The translations under genes and the position numbers were made by a program. 64,000 bases of DNA from NCBI GenBank assembly GCA_028554645.1, contig JAQOOI010000060.1:1-64000 (forward strand), given 5' to 3'. Every line of letters begins with the position of its first letter. Position 1 is the stretch's first letter. Under the pieces are notes generated by a model that worked only from the letters and a program-made list of their open reading frames with translations, was not told the origin of the DNA and made no database searches. This stretch comes from Omphalotus guepiniiformis. Taxonomy: Eukaryota; Basidiomycota; Agaricomycetes; Agaricales; Omphalotaceae. Positions 1 to 10,257 of this stretch are shown piece after piece.

Positions 1-838
1 TGCAATTGTGAGTGAGTGGTCCAGAGAGTAAAAGGGTAGCCCTTGACAGCTAGAGTAATGAAGGCTAAGCAAAAGTTGTTTAAAAAAAGAGCGGTGTTGC
101 CTAAAGCAAGGGAATCTTAGGAAAGCAAACCGGTGCTGGTTAAGCAAAGGCAAGAGGGAGTAACTTTATCTGAGCTAGCATTACAAACCAAAGGTAATTA
201 AGCAAAAAAAAAAATATATATTAACAAAATGCACAGGTATTGAGTAGTCTTCGAAGCACAAGACGAAGTACGGTTATTAACCATTTCTTTTACAGAGAAC
301 CACCATTACCCATCGGATCACCTACCCTTATTTAATTAAAATTATTATATTAATTTTTAATTATTTTCTATCTATGTTTTTATTATTTTTTTCGGCTCCG
401 CGCTTCATTTATCTTAGAAGACGTTAAATTTAATAAAAGGGCAAATTTTTAAAATTTTCTTTAATTACAAAACATTGCTCAATTTTACTCATTCTTACTA
501 AATTTAACCAACCACCCGCTCACATTCTCATTCCTAGCTTTAGCTACCGCACCTGCGTAGCAGCTCATTGCTAAAGCAAAGGTAGCGAGCCGTCCCTAAG
601 ATAAGCAAGGAAAAGCGAGGGCTGCTACAGCTGGGGGCTGCTAAAGAGCTGGGTGGTAAACAAATTTTTTTTTTAGCAACTTACTTTGCTTTTGTATACT
701 TACATTTTTTTAAATTTAAGCGAGGGCTAAGCTAGTAATGTGGTTTAGCTCTTCTTTAACTTTTTTGCTTTAAGCCTAAGTTAGTGAGTTTAAGACGGTT
801 GCAAAAGCAAGAGTGATTTAAAATTATATAATTTAATT
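1..838. other. Repeat-rich spacer, no gene seen
   Basis: No coding region, tRNA or rRNA could be recognised here on either strand. It holds A+T-rich sequence with scattered GC elements (for example around 545-655) and homopolymer runs. Confidence 0.5.
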
Positions 839-913
839 GAAAACACATGGACTTGAACCAAGACTTTCCCATTTAAAGTGGGACACTCAAACCCCTCGAG
901 TTCTGCCTTCCTC
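839..913 (-). tRNA. tRNA-Lys-like gene with a UUA anticodon as sequenced
   Basis: Minus-strand cloverleaf of 75 nt. The anticodon stem is TCCCA/TGGGA with the 7-nt loop CTTTAAA, and the arm is followed by a short variable loop and a TTCAAGT T-loop. The D-arm to T-arm stretch resembles fungal mitochondrial tRNA-Lys, whose loop is normally CTTTTAA (anticodon UUU). Here the third anticodon base reads A, giving UUA, which would pair with the stop codon UAA. The acceptor stem is weak (several G-T pairs and one mismatch). Alternatives are a read error in the T/A run or a decaying trnK. The tRNA nature is fairly safe; the altered anticodon is uncertain. Confidence 0.6.
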
Positions 914-990
914 TTTAGTTAATTCTACCCTTATTTTTTTTTTCCCCTAATTAGAAAAACAAATTTATTTTTTATTATTAATTTATAAAC

Positions 991-1067
991 TGAGTTGACC
1001 AGTTTCGAACTGATATTAGCCATTACCAAAAAATGGGTGGTTTTTTTCCAAATTAAACTACCACTCA
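991..1067 (-). tRNA. trnP: tRNA-Pro (UGG)
   Basis: Minus-strand cloverleaf. Acceptor TGAGTGG/CAACTCA has six of seven pairs. The anticodon stem CCATT/AATGG is perfect with loop TTTTGGT, giving anticodon UGG. The T-stem ATCAG/CTGGT encloses TTCGAAA. The D-arm is stretched by an A-run. It sits about 80 bp from the Lys-like tRNA on the same strand. Confidence 0.8.
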
Positions 1068-2696
1068 TTAAACAAATTAAAATTAAATAGACAACATTAA
1101 TATTAAAAATAAAAATTTAGCATATTTTTTAAAATATTCTTAAAAATAAAATTATTATTAATGATACAATTCTTTTCCGCCAGCATTAACTAACTCCTTG
1201 CCTAGATTATAAAACTAAAAAGTAATGCCTTTTTCTCTCTCTTTGCTTAGGGCAATACGCGACCCTGCTTTAAGCTGTCTCTCTTGCTAAAGCAGCAGCG
1301 AGAGCGAGGGGCTTGCCTTAGGCTCGCCTCCCTAAGCTCCTTTGCTTTAGCAAGGCAAGCGTCGAGGGAGCAACACTCACTTTTACTAATTTGCATTAAG
1401 CACTTCGCTTAAGCTATGGCATGTTGGGTGAAAGATTGATATATTTCACCTTAGTTTATGTATTGCAAGCTCCACCTTAGTTCATAGGAAATAGGTAAAA
1501 GGTAAAGGTAATAGTTTTAGTAAGGCAATTATGAACACTAAAATAGCAAGGAGAGTATTTTGCTTTATTTATTTTAAATTTTAATTAATTTTGTTGTATC
1601 TCGCTCCTACAGCTCCGCGAGCGCTTGATTTAGTTTAAAAAAAAACAAAAGCTGGCGCGCAGCCTATGTTATTATTTATTGCTATTTTTTTTAATATTAA
1701 AAAAGCACTTCCTCTTTTAAAATAAAGTCGTTGTTAAAACACTTTCTGCGCGAGCGAGCGGAGCGAGCAGCGAGCGCGTGCAAAAATTTATTTAACTAAC
1801 TCACCCGCTCCGCTCGCTCGCGCGCTTGGTTTAAAAAATTTTCTTCCACTATCACAAATCGCTATCAACATAAAAAAAAAAACCACAACTAACACAGTCG
1901 CATTTTCTTGCTTTTAGCTAGAGGTAACTTCCCCCCCCCCCTCAAGTAAATGTTTGTATTTAAGTATCTTAACCCGCCTTAGTTATAGTGATAGTCGCAA
2001 CGTAACCCCATTGCCACTTACTTTATTTAAATGTTTGTTTCGCTTTATAAATAACTGACCAATGTTTTTGTATTGCACCTGGCCTTCCTTTGCTTAATGC
2101 AAACGTAATTAATCTTTAGCTAAATATAGAGACTAAGCAACTACTCACGAGTCGCCTTTAGCGATATTAATAACGCACCCTTGCTTAGGCAATTTAGGCA
2201 GTCGCGCTCGCTCGCCTCCCCTGCCCTCCTTTTTTTGCTTCATCGCTCTCGCTGCTGCTTTAGCATGAGCGACCAGCTAAAGCAGGGTCGCGTATTGCCT
2301 TAAGCAAAGAGGTAGTGAGGGCGGCTGCTAAAGCAGGGGAGAGAGAAAATAAAAAACGAGTCGCTCAGACGCAGCGAGCGAGAGTAAACCCCACACAATT
2401 AAACCTAGTTAAGCCGAAAAATGGCATTTGACAAATTTTTTAAATCTTACAAGGAATTTTTTTTACCATTTAAACTATTTCGACCTTTTTGTTAATTAAA
2501 GTAAAAATATATTTACAAAATAATATTTTAAATATATTTAAATATGAAACAAAATTTGGGAACTAAGGTTAGTTTGGTCACTTGCTTAGGTACCTTACAT
2601 TAACCCTTTAGCTTTAATTAGCATGTATTACGGTGCATTTAAATAAAGTTAGCTAAATATCACTAACTTAAGCTATTTATTAACTCTACATTTTTT
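1068..2696. repeat. Spacer with GC-rich palindromic elements
   Basis: No gene recognised. GC-rich palindromes of the CTGCTAAAGCAG, TTGCCTAAGCAA and CGCTCGCGCG types lie around 1255-1370, 1750-1830 and 2195-2385, in an A+T-rich background. Confidence 0.5.
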
Positions 2697-2769
2697 GCCC
2701 CGGTCGAGAAATGAACTCCCATATTTATAGCTTCAGTATAACGCTTTGTGCCCACTAAGCAACCTAGGC
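2697..2769 (-). tRNA. trnF: tRNA-Phe (GAA)
   Basis: Minus-strand cloverleaf of 73 nt. Acceptor GCCTAGG/CCGGGGC has one mismatch, D-stem GCTT/AAGC is paired, and the anticodon stem TTATA/TATAA is perfect around loop CTGAAGC, giving GAA for phenylalanine. The T-arm is only partly paired, possibly through an indel. Confidence 0.85.
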
Positions 2770-3892
2770 TATTTAAATTTTTATTTATTAATATTAACAA
2801 AAAAGGCTAGTAAAAAAAGTAGTAAAGTAAATATAAAAACTTAATATTGCTACAGTTTTTATAACAAAAATAGTATTCGATACTAGCTGAAAGAAATTTG
2901 CACTTTTTTTTTTAATAATAAGTATCTTTTTTTTTTTTAGTAATAATTAAATTTTTATTTATTACTTTGATGATTGTAATTAATTTTATTTTTTAACTCA
3001 CTTTTTGCCTTTTGACTAAACTTTTACTTAAACTTTTTATTTTTTGTTTACTTGCTTTCAACACACTTGCTAACGTTTTATGCTTAAGATACCTTCTACT
3101 TAACTATTTAAGTAACCTAACACAAGTATGTAAATTGTTATCGAGTTATATGTTTCCTGGCAAAAAGGTAAAATGGATCGAAAACTTACCTCTCGCTGCT
3201 GCTTTAGCAAGAGCAAAAGCTCGTTAGAAACTTACTAAATTTATGTTGACAAAACTTATATTTGCCTACAACAAAAGTAATTAGCCCTTAGTAAAAATTA
3301 CCCTCTCACTTACTTGCCAATGCTACACAATCAACCTTAGTGTTCAGCATAAGCAGGTCAAGGTAGTTATTTGATGCTAGGTTAAGAAAAATTTATCCTA
3401 AACAAAAATAAATTTAGCCTTAGCTTAACAAAAGTGTAGGTGATTGAAGCTTTGATCACTGTAACTTACTTACATTAGCAATTGTTTATGAGTGAGGAGA
3501 CTTCCGCGCTCACCGTTCCTGCTTTAGCTGTCCGCTTAGAGCGAGGCTCGCAGTGCCTTTCTCCCCCCACCCCCTTTTTTCCCACATTTACCCACTTACT
3601 TGCCTTAGGCAAGCACACCTGTTCGCCATAAAAGAGTGAAAGTTGCAAAGGCAATAGGGAGGCAACTCACCCACTGCTTTAGCTGCCCACCAACAGCCAT
3701 ATTACTTTGCAATGGCAAGAGAGAGAGTGAGCCTTAGCTACTCACCATCATTTTAAGTGCATTATGAACAAAAAAATTTTATATACTTCTTTTTTATTTT
3801 TTTTTTACATTTAATTTAATTTATAATATTAAAGTTAAATAAATATTCAAGCTTTAAACATATTATGTTAACTATTAATAATAAAATTTCAT
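2770..3892. other. Repeat-rich spacer, no gene seen
   Basis: The short open frame at 3012-3227 has no recognisable similarity and runs into a GC element, so it is not called as a gene. GC palindromes occur near 3195-3225 and 3510-3600. Confidence 0.45.
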
Positions 3893-3968
3893 TGGAGAAG
3901 ATAGATTCGAACTATCAATTTTTTATATTGCAAATAATACAGATTCCTAAAATTATCGTATTTCCCCT
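3893..3968 (-). tRNA. trnC: tRNA-Cys (GCA)
   Basis: Minus-strand cloverleaf of about 76 nt. T-stem GATAG/CTATC with loop TTCGAAT is perfect. The anticodon stem has four clean A-T pairs around loop TTGCAAT, giving anticodon GCA. Acceptor AGGGGAA/TTCTCCA pairs at six of seven positions. A one-base shift in the loop would give UGC (Ala), but that fold pairs worse. Confidence 0.7.
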
Positions 3969-6194
3969 TTTTTTTTTTTATTTTTTTTTAATGCGAACAT
4001 TACCTTTCTTAGAAGTTAAGTAAGGGCTATATTTTTTTTCGACTCTAGCCTTAGCGCCTCGCACACCTTTCAATTATTTGGCGGAATACCTACAACACTT
4101 TTTTTTAAGCTGCCTAGCTTACCTGCGACAACTCCACCTGCTTTAGCCAGCTTGCGCGTCCCACTTTTGTTCTGGGAACTATCAGTTCACCTTTGGTGAA
4201 TGGGTGAATGGTGAGAGAGGTAGATGGTGGCTTGCTTTTGGCTTAGGCATTGTGCAAATTTTTCTTCTTGCTTAGGCAACACTTACGCACCAAAAGAGGA
4301 CGGTTGATAGGTTGGTTGCTATCACTTTCACTCGTTATCACCTATTACTAAGCCCAATAAAAACAAATCTACTGGTGAGCCTAGTGTGTGTGGGGAAATT
4401 TTACTTTTGCTTAGGCAAATAAGTGATTGTGGATATTGTATTAACAATTTATCACCCCATTGTTTAGACATTAACTTTAGCTTATGCAAATATGCGATTG
4501 TGTTTAGCGGAGTTAGTTTGTGTTTTCTATCCCCGCTCCTTAAAACTAAAGTGGCAGTGAGCAAGGAAAAGGGATTGGGATTGTAATAATGGGTTGAGCT
4601 AAAGCAAAGTAGCAATCAACCCACTCACATTAGTTGAATAAAAAAAGTAACAGTAAGTGCAGCTCTTCTTTAAGCAACTTTTTTGCTCACTTTATTGTAA
4701 GAGCTACAAAACCACAGTTAAGTTGGTTATTTACTTATAATCTTAATTTTTTATTTTTTGGAGTAAAAATAGTGAATAATTTTTCACTCCTTTGGTGTTT
4801 TGCCTAATTAATGAATAAATGCAACTGTCACTAATATATACTATTTAATAAATAACAAGCGCGCGCAGCGAGTTAAACTTCTAGTTCTCCCCTACCCCTC
4901 CCCTACCCCCCCCCAAAGGGGTAGGGGAGGGGTAGGGGGCCCCCTTTCCCCTCCCCAAAGGGGTAGGGGAGGGGAGTGAGTAATGTAACACTTAAACTTA
5001 AAAAAAACATAAAGTGATTTTTAAATAAAGGTGGGGTTAAAATGAAAACCCTTACTTTTTGATTTTCAAATAAAAATTACTAAATTTTGTAGAAAAACTC
5101 CTAGCTTAATATGGGATTGTAGCCTAGAGGGTATAGTAAAAGGTAAAATATAAAATAGTTATATTTAACTATTTAATAATTCTTTTATATTTTTTAGCTT
5201 TTCCTTTCTTAAAAAAAATTTACATAATTTTATTTTTAATTACTTTGTCAATTTTTTTTTTTATTCCAAAATATAACTAAAAATAGTTTAAAGAGAAATG
5301 GATTATCTATATAAAAAATGTAAAAATTAGAATAAAATAAATTAATTCTTTTTTATTAAAAATTTTAATTTTATTTTTAACATTATTAAAAAAATAAAAA
5401 AAATTTTTTTTTTAAGTACAAACAAGATAGTTTTTTAACAGGTTAAAATATTTAAATAATATGACTTAGGCTTAACCACTTAACCCTCGCTTTGCGCGTG
5501 CTTAATTAAACAATTTATTTTAATGTAACGCTTAAACTTAAACTATGTTTTAAAAGTTGAGTGACCAGACTAAACTTTACTTAAACTTTTTTTGCGTTCC
5601 TCGCTCCCCTCGCTCCTGCTGTTAAGCAGCCCCAGTCTTTAGCATCCCCCCTCCACCATTCGTCGCTGCTAAAGCAGCGAGGAAATGAGGCGGAGCGGGG
5701 TTTTGCTAAAGCAAGGAAGCGACCCTAATTTTGATTTTCGCTCCCGTCCCTACATTTGGTCTTGCTTTCATTTTTTTTTGGGAAGGGAGGGGGGGCTTTA
5801 GCTGCCCGTTTGCCTACCTACCTTTGGTCTTTCGCTTAACCATCTTTTAACCTGCCCCAACCTTTGGATTCTCTCCCCTGCTTTAGCAGCCACACCCAGG
5901 TTAAACCAGTGGTGCAAGTGAATAGGGAAAGCGAGGGTTTGCTTCCGCCCCTGCTTTAGCTGGAAACAGGGAAAGCGAGCTAGAGCTGCTAAAGCGAGGG
6001 CTACTAAAGCATTGGGCCACTCCATTTCCCTCTTGCTTCTGAATATCCGCGACGCCCACCCTTAAATGGGCTGGGCGTGTGCGAGCAGAAGGCAGCTAAA
6101 AAGTTATAACGGGCTGAGTTAATTAAGGCAAGCAAGGGTTGGTGTATTAAAATAAAATAAATTGGTAAAAATAGTACATAGGTAGCATTAAAAA
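3969..6194. repeat. Spacer with long C/G-rich inverted repeats
   Basis: No gene recognised. The notable part is 4887-4975, where C-rich tracts of the type CCCCTACCCC are followed by their G-rich complements, able to form a long GC hairpin or quadruplex-like structure. Further GC elements occur at 5600-6030. Short open frames in this area run through GC elements and have no family resemblance. Confidence 0.5.
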
Positions 6195-6271
6195 ACATCT
6201 TAATCGGACTCGAAACCAATAAACTTTTGCTTCGAAAGGCAATTGCTTGTACCAATTCAGCTAAAGAATGT
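6195..6271 (-). tRNA. tRNA, probably Arg (UCG), possibly Glu (UUC)
   Basis: Minus-strand cloverleaf of 77 nt. Acceptor ACATTCT/AAGATGT is mostly paired. The anticodon stem TTGC/GCAA encloses an 8-nt loop CTTTCGAA instead of 7 nt. Removing one T gives UCG (Arg); removing the last A gives UUC (Glu). The T-loop is also one T too long, which suggests homopolymer read errors. Confidence 0.6.
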
Positions 6272-6348
6272 AACATTGTTATTTTTTAATAATAAATTTA
6301 TTTTTTATAATTAACTTTCCTATTTTTTAATAAAAAATATAATAAATT

Positions 6349-6441
6349 ACGAATAAAGACGACCTTGAACTCTTTACAATCAAAAAAAAATCATGAGTTC
6401 CTAAAACTCACCCGTCTACCCAATTTTCGGGCATATTTCGT
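6349..6441 (-). tRNA. trnL: tRNA-Leu (UAG)
   Basis: Minus-strand class II tRNA of about 93 nt. The anticodon stem TGAGT/ACTCA is perfect with loop TTTAGGA, giving UAG. A long variable arm follows, as expected for leucine tRNA. The D-loop contains GGGTAGAC, a typical Leu-type D-loop. Acceptor ACGAA/TTCGT pairs at the ends. Confidence 0.8.
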
Positions 6442-8460
6442 TTTAAAATTAATTTAAAAAATTTTTATTAATAAAAGGGAAGGGGGGGCTCCACTCGCTT
6501 TGCTACGTTACTGACCCTTGACTTTCGTGCACCAGCCCTCACTGGCAACTTTACAGCTTAAATAAGGTGCGCGGTGATAACCGACTCCCCCCTTCCCTTA
6601 CCATCACCTTGCTTCCCTACTCACAAATTTTCCTTGCTTTCTGATATCCTCCCCCTTTCATTTTTTCCCACCCACTCCTCGCTGCGCGCTTGTTCTCCCC
6701 CTCCCTCCTCTTTTTTTCCCCTTTGCTTTTAACTGGGCTGTTAAAGTAGGGTAAAATAAAAACATGGGGAAGCTAAAGCATGGAAAGCAAAGGGTCGCGT
6801 AGCGAACAGAAAGGCCAACTGTTAACTTTTTGTGATTGTGGAAGTGACAACCACCAAAGATGAGTGTGAATTGCTAAGCGAGGGTTAATGTATAAAGTTA
6901 AAAATGTGTTATTTTATTTTTTATTTAAATAAATAGAAAGATAAAAAAAGTTTTAACACTATTTATTTTTATATAAATTAAAAATTTTAAGTTGTTCTTG
7001 GTAGGGCTCACCCACTAATACGTAGCGTGACTATCTTTGCTTTGTCAAAAATTTAAACTTACAAAATTAAAAAGTTAGTTGTTAAGATCACCTTTACATA
7101 GTTGCAAATGCAATCATAAATATAACAAATACAAACCTACTAATGGCTAAGCAAGTTAGGAGTTAAATTGCAGCGACTAAAACAATAACATATTGCAAGA
7201 AAATGAATAAAAATTTTTAACATATTAAGCAAGTTAAAAGAAAAAGACAAACATTATTTTTACATAAAATTATAGTTTTTTTAAATTTAAAAACTTATCT
7301 CATTATAATTCATTAATCCAGTGGTAAACTTTATTTTTTTAATTTTAAATATAAAACATAAAATGCATAAAAGCATTAAGTTTTGCTCAACACCCCGTTG
7401 CCTTGCTTAGGCAACTATGCCCCTCAACATGCTTCTGCCATTGGTCGCTCCCCGCCACCCGGCCCCTTAACTGAAAAGTAGGTTAAGCGGACTGTTAAAG
7501 CAGGATCGCAGTATTGCTTTAGAATCCCTGCTTTCGCTGTTACGTGACCCACCTTGGCTTTAAGCTAAGGCTAAAGCAGGGGTTGCTAATCAGGGTGGGA
7601 GGGGGGGGTGGGAGGGGAAAGAAATATTACCTAAGTAAGGGTGAATAAAATTAACAATGTAAAGGTAATTGAACATTCACCCCTTTTGTGCTTGGTAAAT
7701 TGAGCTTGCGTCACTTAAACTTAACCATCGTAAGAGTCTCTTATCCCCTTTGGGTAGAGAGGCTGATAACTGACTAGCAATTTTAAGCACCATTAACCGA
7801 CTCTTGCATTTTGCAAAATCGCTCTGTGCTTTAAGCAACCCGAGACCCCTTTTTGCTTGTGTATAGCGGATTTAAGTTTGAAAGTGAGCGGGTTGCTATC
7901 TGCCCTTTTGCTTACTTCGTGTTTTTTTTTTTTTCCTCTTCCCCAATCACATCACAAAAGTAATAGTGAGTATCCCCACCCGCTTGTTGCGAATCACTTT
8001 TCACTATCGTTAATGCGGGGGGTGTTTGACTGTCCCGCCTTAGAGGCGAGGGTGTGAGTGTGGCAAGAAAAATGTTTTAGGCAGCTAGCGACTTAAAGTT
8101 TAAGAGAGCTGCTACTCCCCTTTGCCACTCGCTCGCATGCAGCGAAAGAGCGAGCTAAAGCAGGGGAGGGGAGAGGGTTTTATATGATAGAGTTAGGGTG
8201 GCAGTGTCCGCAAAGGCGAGGGGTGGGCGGTGCACTTAAATCATCTTGTTAATTGCTTACTCTAAAAAGCAAGTGATAGTAGCTTAAGGGCAAGGACTAT
8301 AACCAAAAATTTTCATATGATATAAAATAAATTAATAAGGAAAAATGTGGTTGGGCTTGAATAATAGTTAAAAAAACAAAAAATTTTTCAGCAGATCCGC
8401 TGTCGCTCGCGCGGCCTGGTTTTAATTTTTTTTTTTAATAAATTTTTTAATTAATCATTT
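6442..8460. repeat. Repeat-rich spacer
   Basis: No gene recognised. GC elements cluster at 6480-6800, 7390-7620 and 8030-8230, separated by A+T-rich sequence. The open frame at 7857-8057 has no recognisable relatives. Confidence 0.5.
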
Positions 8461-8535
8461 AGGAGGTAGAGTAATCGAAAACTCTGTCTTCAAAGTGTAA
8501 ATTTGACGCTAAAACACCTCAGCTAACCCCCTCCT
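8461..8535 (-). tRNA. trnV: tRNA-Val (UAC)
   Basis: Minus-strand cloverleaf of 75 nt. Acceptor AGGAGGG/ACCTCCT has six of seven pairs. The anticodon stem TCAAA/TTTGA is perfect with loop TTTACAC, giving UAC for valine. T-stem AGAGT/ACTCT is perfect with a loop one base too long. It lies just downstream (in transcription) of the stray rns 3' copy and the rns gene. Confidence 0.85.
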
Positions 8536-8607
8536 TTAGTTATTTATAAATTTAAAAAAGTGAACGCAATATTATTATTATTATTTTAGCTACTAATTAT
8601 AATAATT

Positions 8608-8985
8608 TTTTTTAAAGCCTGTTCATCACGAATGCAATCTTCACCGTTGCGCTAGTGATCAACGATTACTCGAAATTCCTTTCTTCATGGCCGCCGGGGA
8701 GGAATTTCATGCGACAATTCCGTCTCAAAAAATAAATTTAATAATAGTAAACTTTTTTTTTTTCCCTTTAATGATTAGCTAATCCTTATGACCTAAAACA
8801 TTTATCTTAAAAAAGAAAACATATAAATTTTGTAAAAAACAAAATACCAAGTCCGGTTTTTGCATCACTTTGTAAAAGTTCTTGGTGGCACGTATCGATA
8901 GCCCAGTTCATTTAGGGCCATAAAACCCGGAAACTTGTCTTAGCCCCAAATGAAAATATTTAAAAATCAATTAGCCTAAATAAAC
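8608..8985 (-). pseudogene. Partial copy of the 3' region of rns
   Basis: This stretch repeats, with many small differences, the part of the small-subunit rRNA gene lying at about 9970-10257 plus 15566-15630. On the minus strand it covers the helices next to the conserved 1400 region and the segment matching the bacterial GGGCTACACACGTGC block. It lacks both the rRNA 3' end and everything further upstream, so it cannot be a working rRNA. It carries the site at which the main gene is interrupted, but uninterrupted, with a single CAGTTCA. It is therefore a natural empty-site reference for the 5.3-kb insert. Confidence 0.8.
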
Positions 8986-9691
8986 TTAAAAAAAAAAAAT
9001 TGTTTTTTAATTTTTTTTTAATTACATATATAAAATAATTAAAAAAATTATATAAGAGCTTTGCTTTTTCCTCTATTAAGAATTAAATATTAAAAAATAA
9101 TTGTTATTATGTTAGTGTAATAGTAATTATTCAGTTATCCAATTTTTTCGTAAAAATATAATTATTACTATCTTTTGATTAAAAATTTTTCTCTCGTCTG
9201 CGCGATCGCTGCGCGAATCGCTGCGCGACTAACAATTTACTTTGGTTTATTATGGTAACTAAAGGTCACTATAGGCTATTTAGGTTTTTAATATAGTAAG
9301 TTGCCTTATCAACATACCATTTCTCGCTATCGCTTTCCCACAAGTTTGACGCGTCAAGACGAGGGGAGTGGGGGGTGGCGGAAAAGTGAGGCCTGCTAAG
9401 TTAATGAGTAATAGAGTAATTTAGTATACTAAGCAATATTTACTAAACTTTAAATTTAAGTAGCATTACATTAAAATAAAGTCAGTTATAAAAGTAAAAG
9501 ACAAATTACCTAAAACATTAGCAGTGCGAGATATACTAAATGTTTTTTTTCGCTCACCGTTCCCTGCTTTAGAGCTGTCGCTTAGAGCGCAGGACGCTCT
9601 CGCTCTCTCACCGTCCTTGCTTTAGCTGCTAAAGCAGTACGGGCGGCTACTGTTTTTAGCAAGAGCGAGGGGTTTAAAATAAATTTTATTT
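8986..9691. other. Spacer between rns copy and rns
   Basis: A+T-rich with GC elements at about 9190-9235 (repeated CGCTGCGCGA units) and 9560-9675. No gene seen. Confidence 0.5.
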
Positions 9692-10257
9692 TCCAGCAGC
9701 ACCTTCCAGTACAGAGCTACCTTTGGCTATGACTTTTGAGATGTTACTCAAATGGGTTAAAAGATACTAATGAGTTTTAACAAAGATGTTTATTTTAAAA
9801 ATAAAAGATTGAAATATTAATTAAATCAAATAGATATATAAACCTATAAGTAAAGACTACACTTAAAATAATATTAACTATTAATTAAGATATCTTTGAA
9901 AAGTTATAATTAATGTGGCTTTTTTCCCCCTATCCCAAATTCCTTCCCAGTGACAGACAGTTATTTCATCATACTGAATGCAATCTTCACCGTTTGCGCT
10001 AGTGATCCACGATTTACTCGAAAATTCCTTCTTCATGTCCCGCCGAATTTCAGGCGACAATTCGTCCCTAAAATTAAATTTTTAATAATAGTAGCTACGT
10101 TTCTTTTAATGATTAGCTTAATCCTTATGACCTTAAACATTTATCTTTAAAAAGAGAAAACATTAACTTTTGTAAAACACAAAATACAAAGTCCGGTTTT
10201 TGCATCATCACTTTGTAAAAAGGGTTCTTGTGGCACGATCCGATTAAGCCCAGTTCA

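Noticed and set aside
839..913. Genome-wide reassignment of UAA to a sense codon
   Set aside because: Intact genes such as atp6, nad6 and nad3 end in UAA at the expected length, so at most partial suppression is conceivable.
3012..3227. 71-codon plus-strand open frame with a hydrophobic start
   Set aside because: No similarity to a known mitochondrial protein; it ends inside a GC element, and composition alone explains it.
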